Program-made: the position numbers and the translations under genes
Notes under the pieces: model-generated
The model's database searches: none
What the model saw: the letters and a program-made list of their open reading frames with translations, nothing else
What the model was told of the DNA's origin: nothing
In this document: piece by piece, positions 60,328 through 64,000 of the stretch
Numbering within the stretch: the stretch's first letter is position 1
How the letters are laid out: every line of letters starts with the position of its first letter
Origin: Anaeromyxobacter sp. PSR-1
GTDB lineage: Bacteria > Myxococcota > Myxococcia > Myxococcales > Anaeromyxobacteraceae
Length of the DNA stretch: 64,000 bases
NCBI RefSeq assembly: GCF_000964525.1
Contig: NZ_BAZG01000005.1
Location: 1-64,000 of the forward strand
Direction: 5' to 3'

Positions 60328-60738
60328 ATGAGGATGAGCGCGAGAGGCTTCATTCTCGGGGCGTTCGCGGTGGTGCTCGTGGGAATGGTCGGCTGCGGTG
60401 AGAAGACCTCGGCCGCGGTGGAGACACGCAGCGCCACGGCGGCCGCTGCTCCCGCGCGCGCCATCCCCAGACTCGTCGATCTCGGGGCAGGGAAGTGCAT
60501 CCCGTGCAAGGCGATGGCGCCGATCCTGGAGCAGCTCCGCGCGGACTACTCGGGCCGGCTCGAGGTCACGTTCATCGACGTGTGGCAGGCGCCCGACCAG
60601 GCGCGCGCGTATGACGTGCGGATGATCCCGACGCAGATCTTCTACTCCGCGGAGGGTCGGGAGCTGGCGCGCCACGAAGGCTTCATGTCGCGCGAGGAGA
60701 TCCTCGCCCAGTGGAGAGCCCTCGGGCTGGAGCTCTGA
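60328..60738 (+). CDS. Periplasmic thioredoxin-like lipoprotein
   Basis: 136 residues. Lipobox VGMVGC, then a linker and a thioredoxin fold with CIPCKAM, YSGRLEVTFIDV and the cis-proline segment MIPTQIFYSAEG. It probably receives electrons from the CcdA-like protein encoded 1 bp downstream and passes them to periplasmic substrates. A decayed homologue is at 4439-4688. Confidence 0.85.
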   Translation: MRMSARGFILGAFAVVLVGMVGCGEKTSAAVETRSATAAAAPARAIPRLVDLGAGKCIPCKAMAPILEQLRADYSGRLEVTFIDVWQAPDQARAYDVRMIPTQIFYSAEGRELARHEGFMSREEILAQWRALGLEL

Positions 60739-60739
60739 G

Positions 60740-61444
60740 GTGGGGGCCCTGCTCGCCAGCTTCGGTGAGGCATTCGCCTCGAACGGCGCCCTCGCGCTCG
60801 CTGCCGCGTTCTCGTGGGGCATCCTATCGGTCGCGCTGAGCCCGTGCCACCTCTCGAGTGTCCCGTTGGTCGTCGCCTACATGAGCGGTGACGACGAGTT
60901 CCCGGAGAGTCGGCGCGCACTCTGGCTGTCGTCTGCGTTCGCCGCCGGAATCCTGGCGAGCATCGCGCTCGTCGGCGCCGTCACCGCCGCTGCGGGCCGG
61001 ATGCTCGGGGACGTTGGCCGGGTCGGGACTTGGGCCGTCGCCGTGGTCTTCTTCGCGGTCGGGCTGAACCTCCTCGGCGTCCTGCCGCTGCCCGCGTTCA
61101 TTTCGACGCCCGCGCGTGGTGGCCGCCGGGGCGCCACGGGTGCGCTCCTCCTCGGCCTCGTCTTCGGCGTGGCGCTTGGCCCGTGCACCTTCGCATTCAT
61201 GGCGCCGCTCCTCGGGATCGCCTTCCACGCGAGCGGGACGCGCGGAGCGGCATACGGCCTGCTGCTCGTCGCTCTTTACGGCCTGGGCCACGCCGCGGCC
61301 ATCGCCGTCGCGGGAAGCTCGATCCAGTCCGTGAATCGCTGGCTCGGATGGAGGAGCGGCGCGCGCGCGGTCGCAGTGGTGAAGGCGGTGGCGGGCGTCA
61401 TGGTGATGCTCGGCGGGGCGTACTTCGTCTGGACCTCGACGTGA
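60740..61444 (+). CDS. CcdA/DsbD-type membrane thiol-electron carrier
   Basis: 234 residues from a GTG one base after the thioredoxin stop. Six membrane segments in two homologous halves: VALSPCHLSSVPLVVAYM and VALGPCTFAFMAPLLGIAF, each with the conserved cysteine in a PC motif. It moves reducing equivalents from cytoplasmic thioredoxin to the periplasmic lipoprotein thioredoxin upstream. Confidence 0.87.
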   Translation: MGALLASFGEAFASNGALALAAAFSWGILSVALSPCHLSSVPLVVAYMSGDDEFPESRRALWLSSAFAAGILASIALVGAVTAAAGRMLGDVGRVGTWAVAVVFFAVGLNLLGVLPLPAFISTPARGGRRGATGALLLGLVFGVALGPCTFAFMAPLLGIAFHASGTRGAAYGLLLVALYGLGHAAAIAVAGSSIQSVNRWLGWRSGARAVAVVKAVAGVMVMLGGAYFVWTST

Positions 61445-61460
61445 GCGAGCAGGAGCTTCG

Positions 61461-62612
61461 ATGGGACTTCCAGTGATCGAGCCATCTGCCAGCGGTCCGG
61501 CGTGCTGCGCGAAGCCGGCGCCCCGTTCGGAGGGCGGCGCGTGCTGCGCGTCCTCCGGCGGCGCGGCGAACGGGGCCGCGGCGACCTCCCGTTCGCCGGC
61601 GAGGCTCGCACTCCTTCTTGGCGCAGCCCTCGTGGCGTGGGTCGCGGCCTACCGGCTGAACGAGCCGCTGTGGACGTGGCTGTTTCGCGACCTCGCCGGG
61701 CTCGACTTGGGGTCGAAGGTCGGGGGCGCGCTGCACTTCTTCTTCTTCGACACAATCAAGATCTTCCTGCTGCTGACCGGGCTGATGTTCGTCATCGGGA
61801 TGCTCCGGGCCAGCCTCGATCTCGACAAGGCGCGCAGCTACCTCGAGGGCAGGGGTCTCTTCGTGGGGTTGTTCCTCGCCGTCGTCCTCGGCGTGGTCAC
61901 ACCGTTCTGCTCGTGCAGCTCGATCCCACTGTTCATCGGCTTCGTGGCGGCCGGGATCCCGCTGTCGATCACGCTCACCTTCCTGATCGCATCACCGCTG
62001 GTCAGCGAGATCGCGGCGATCATGATCGGCGATCACTTCGGCTGGGGTATCGCCGCGGCGTACGTGATCGCCGGGTCCGCAATCTCGATGGTGATCGGCT
62101 TCATCGCCTCTCGCTTCCGCCTCGAGCACTGGGTCGAGGAGACGGTCTTCACGACGAAGATCGGGCAACTGCGCGCGGATGGTAACGTCCCGACGTGGTC
62201 CGAGCGCGTCGACGCGGCGGTGGGGGAAGCTAAAGACATCCTCTCCAGCGTCTGGAAGTGGGTGTTGCTCGGCGTCGGCATCGGCGCCGCGATCCACGGG
62301 TGGGTGCCTGCGGACTTCTTCGCGCAGTACGCCGGTCCGCACAACCCGTTCGCCGTCGCCATCGTCACGCTCGTCGGCGTGCCGCTCTACGTCAACGGGG
62401 CGGGGGTCGTGCCCATCGCGGAGGCCCTGTGGGCCAAGGGCATGTCTCTGGGAACGGTGATGGCCTTCATCATGAGCGCCATCGCCCTCTCGATCCCCGA
62501 GGGCATCATGTTGCGCCGCGTCCTCAAGCCGCCGCTCCTGGCCATATTCTTCGGGTCGGTAACCGTCGGGATCATGATCGTCGGGTACCTGTTCAACGCG
62601 CTCTACGACTGA
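61461..62612 (+). CDS. ArsP-like (DUF318) permease
   Basis: 383 residues, eight or more membrane segments. TPFCSCSSIPLFIGFVAAGIPLSITLTFLIASPLV is the signature of the family that includes the organoarsenical exporter ArsP. A cysteine-rich N-terminus (ACCAKP, GACCAS) may bind a soft metal or trivalent arsenical. With its ArsR-type regulator and thioredoxins it is likely to export a thiol-reactive metalloid; the true substrate is not shown. Confidence 0.83.
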   Translation: MGLPVIEPSASGPACCAKPAPRSEGGACCASSGGAANGAAATSRSPARLALLLGAALVAWVAAYRLNEPLWTWLFRDLAGLDLGSKVGGALHFFFFDTIKIFLLLTGLMFVIGMLRASLDLDKARSYLEGRGLFVGLFLAVVLGVVTPFCSCSSIPLFIGFVAAGIPLSITLTFLIASPLVSEIAAIMIGDHFGWGIAAAYVIAGSAISMVIGFIASRFRLEHWVEETVFTTKIGQLRADGNVPTWSERVDAAVGEAKDILSSVWKWVLLGVGIGAAIHGWVPADFFAQYAGPHNPFAVAIVTLVGVPLYVNGAGVVPIAEALWAKGMSLGTVMAFIMSAIALSIPEGIMLRRVLKPPLLAIFFGSVTVGIMIVGYLFNALYD

Positions 62613-62684
62613 CGCGCGTGAGTCCTACCGAGGCGAATCCATCGCGAGGTGCTTCGGAACGAGGTTCATCGCGACGCACGAGGG

Positions 62685-62927
62685 ATGGCCGAAATGAAGA
62701 TCCAGGTGCTGGGGCCGGGATGTGCAAGGTGCAAGCAGCTCACCGCCAACGCGCAGAAGGCGGTGATGGAGCTCGACCTCGATGCGACGGTTGAGAAGGT
62801 CGAGGACCTCCACGAGATGATGAAGTACCGCGTGCTATCCACGCCGGCGCTGGTGGTGGACGGGACGGTGAAGTCCCTTGGTCGCGTGCTGACACCCGAG
62901 GCGATCAAGGATCTCCTCCGCGCATGA
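62685..62927 (+). CDS. Small redox-active disulfide protein 2 (thioredoxin-like)
   Basis: 80 residues from the ATG at 62685 (or 62694). IQVLGPGCARCKQL has the CxxC active site; STPALVVDGTVKSLGRV carries the cis-proline. Such proteins often sit next to DUF318 permeases. Last gene of the cluster. A frameshifted paralogue is at 4685-4940, and the domain also forms the N-terminus of the thioredoxin-VKOR protein at 2512. Confidence 0.85.
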   Translation: MAEMKIQVLGPGCARCKQLTANAQKAVMELDLDATVEKVEDLHEMMKYRVLSTPALVVDGTVKSLGRVLTPEAIKDLLRA

Positions 62928-63016
62928 GGCGCGACCCGAGCGGAGTTGCTCGGTGCGTCCCCTCTTTGCCACAGAGTGATGGTCCGCAGGGGTGGTAGCT
63001 TTGAACGGGGGTTCCG

Positions 63017-64000
63017 ATGTCAGGACCCAGCGAACGCGCTGATGTCGCCGTTCTCGGCGGGGGGCCGGCTGGATATGTCGCAGCGCTGTGCGCGGCGCAG
63101 CGCGGTGCCCGGGTTGTCTTGGTGGAGAAGGAGCGGGTAGGGGGCACTTGCCTCAACGTCGGTTGCATTCCGACGAAGGCGTTGACGACGTCCGCGGAGC
63201 TGCTGCTCGACGCCAGGCGGGCGCGCGAGTTCGGGCTGTCGATCCCGGAGGCCGCGGCGGACCTCCCCGGCCTCATGCAGTACAAGGGCGCCACCGTTGA
63301 TCGACTCGTCGCCGGGGTCGAGCAGCTCCTGCGCGCACGCCGCGTGACGCTGGTGCGTGGCTCGGCGAGGCTCCAGTCACCGGACACGCTCGCGGTGGAC
63401 GACGGTCGAGGCACCCGGACGATCACGGCCGCCCACGTCATCCTCGCGCCGGGATCGATTCCCGCCGAACCGCCGATCGAGGGGCGCGATCTTCCGGGGG
63501 TCATCTCCAGCACCCAGGCGCTCGACATTCAGTCGATCCCGGCCCGGCTCGTCGTCGTCGGCGGCGGAGTGATCGGGCTCGAGTTCGCCTGCATCTACGA
63601 GGCGCTCGGCAGTCACGTCACCGTGCTCGAGATGGCCACTGCGGTGCTCGCCGGCGCGACGGAGGAGGTCCTCGCGGAGCGGCTCGCGCTGCTGCTTCGC
63701 CGGCGGGGGATGGTCATCGAGACGGGCAGGACGGTCCAGCGCATCACGAGGGCGGGCGATTCGCTGAAGGTCCAGACGGTCGGCGCTACCGGTGAGTCCA
63801 CCGTCGTGGGCGACCGCGTCCTTCTCGCGACCGGGAGGTGGCCGAACACCGCTGGCTTCGGGCTCGAGGCGCTCGGGCTCGAGATGAGGGGACGAGCGAT
63901 CTCTGCGGACGAGTGGATGGCGACCAGCGTTCCGAAGGTGTGGGCCGTCGGCGACGCCGTCGGAGGCTGGATGCTAGCGCACAAGGCCATGGTCGAGGGC
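63017..64000 (+). CDS. Dihydrolipoamide dehydrogenase-like pyridine nucleotide-disulfide oxidoreductase (partial)
   Basis: Runs off the right edge; 328 codons are visible. ATG at 63017. FAD motif VAVLGGGPAGYVAALCA, active-site disulfide GGTCLNVGCIPTKAL, NAD motif LVVVGGGVIGLEFACIYEALG, and ATGRWPNT. The C-terminal dimerisation domain with HxxxxE is outside the window. Lipoamide dehydrogenase and mercuric-reductase-like enzymes share these motifs; the missing C-terminus would decide between them. It could reduce a lipoyl or thioredoxin-like partner. Confidence 0.85.
   Translation, partial: MSGPSERADVAVLGGGPAGYVAALCAAQRGARVVLVEKERVGGTCLNVGCIPTKALTTSAELLLDARRAREFGLSIPEAAADLPGLMQYKGATVDRLVAGVEQLLRARRVTLVRGSARLQSPDTLAVDDGRGTRTITAAHVILAPGSIPAEPPIEGRDLPGVISSTQALDIQSIPARLVVVGGGVIGLEFACIYEALGSHVTVLEMATAVLAGATEEVLAERLALLLRRRGMVIETGRTVQRITRAGDSLKVQTVGATGESTVVGDRVLLATGRWPNTAGFGLEALGLEMRGRAISADEWMATSVPKVWAVGDAVGGWMLAHKAMVEG

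Overview
This 64 kb window is very GC-rich and its gene content (two molybdoenzyme operons, multihaem c-type cytochromes, sigma-54 enhancer-binding proteins, several RND efflux systems, arsenic genes) suggests an anaerobically respiring deltaproteobacterium or myxobacterium such as Anaeromyxobacter. The genus is an inference from gene content; no rRNA or housekeeping marker is present.

Layout. (1) 1-5 kb is a scarred accessory zone: a fused remnant of a cation-diffusion/TauE pair, a DsbD-N-like secreted protein, an HdrA-N-like/ferredoxin pair, a thioredoxin-VKOR fusion, a broken crp gene, a tyrosine recombinase whose pieces face each other across a 6 x 22 bp repeat, and two damaged thioredoxin genes. 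(2) 5.1-11.3 kb is an arsenic resistance island: arsR, acr3, a universal stress protein, two arsC genes and an arsD-AhpD fusion on the minus strand, then arsM and sigZ on the plus strand. (3) 11.5-30.1 kb is a respiratory island: porin, moaA, an NtrC-type response regulator, operon 1 (NrfD, FeS subunit, TtrA-like catalytic subunit, polyferredoxin), a histidine kinase plus PhnD-like sensor lipoprotein in divergent orientation, and operon 2 (trihaem cytochrome, FeS subunit, second TtrA-like catalytic subunit). (4) 30.1-46.8 kb holds a second stress protein and two metal/drug efflux operons on the minus strand. (5) 47.0-52.7 kb is a third OMF-MFP-RND operon, followed by a Crp/Fnr regulator. (6) 53.6-58.9 kb has a PAS enhancer-binding protein, an octahaem cytochrome lipoprotein with its own sigma-54 promoter, and an MCP-like protein. 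(7) 59.1-62.9 kb is an ArsR/thioredoxin/CcdA/permease/thioredoxin cluster, and an NAD-disulfide oxidoreductase gene runs off the right edge.

How it fits together. The PhnD-like lipoprotein, histidine kinase and sigma-54 response regulator have the composition of the AioXSR/ArxXSR oxyanion-sensing systems. I find a pair of dyads (GTTWCS-N4-CGWAAC type, 43-44 bp apart) upstream of all three putative target transcripts: porin, operon 1 and operon 2. Two of these have good -24/-12 promoters just downstream. This defines a probable regulon for respiration of an oxyanion; arsenate, antimonate, selenate and tetrathionate are all possible and the sequence does not decide between them. A second motif, CTTGGC-N6-GCCAAG, lies before the secreted DsbD-like gene, the HdrA-like gene, the thioredoxin-VKOR gene and the ArsR/thioredoxin operon 57 kb away, suggesting one ArsR-controlled thiol-redox regulon. 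A third shared element, a 20-bp palindrome at fixed distance from a -10-like box, precedes both metal efflux operons.

The region carries many scars of recombination: a 173-bp porin tail copied after operon 2 (direct repeats flanking 17 kb), remnants of sigZ, arsR, crp, lysR, a cytochrome c and an efflux gene, and the broken integrase.
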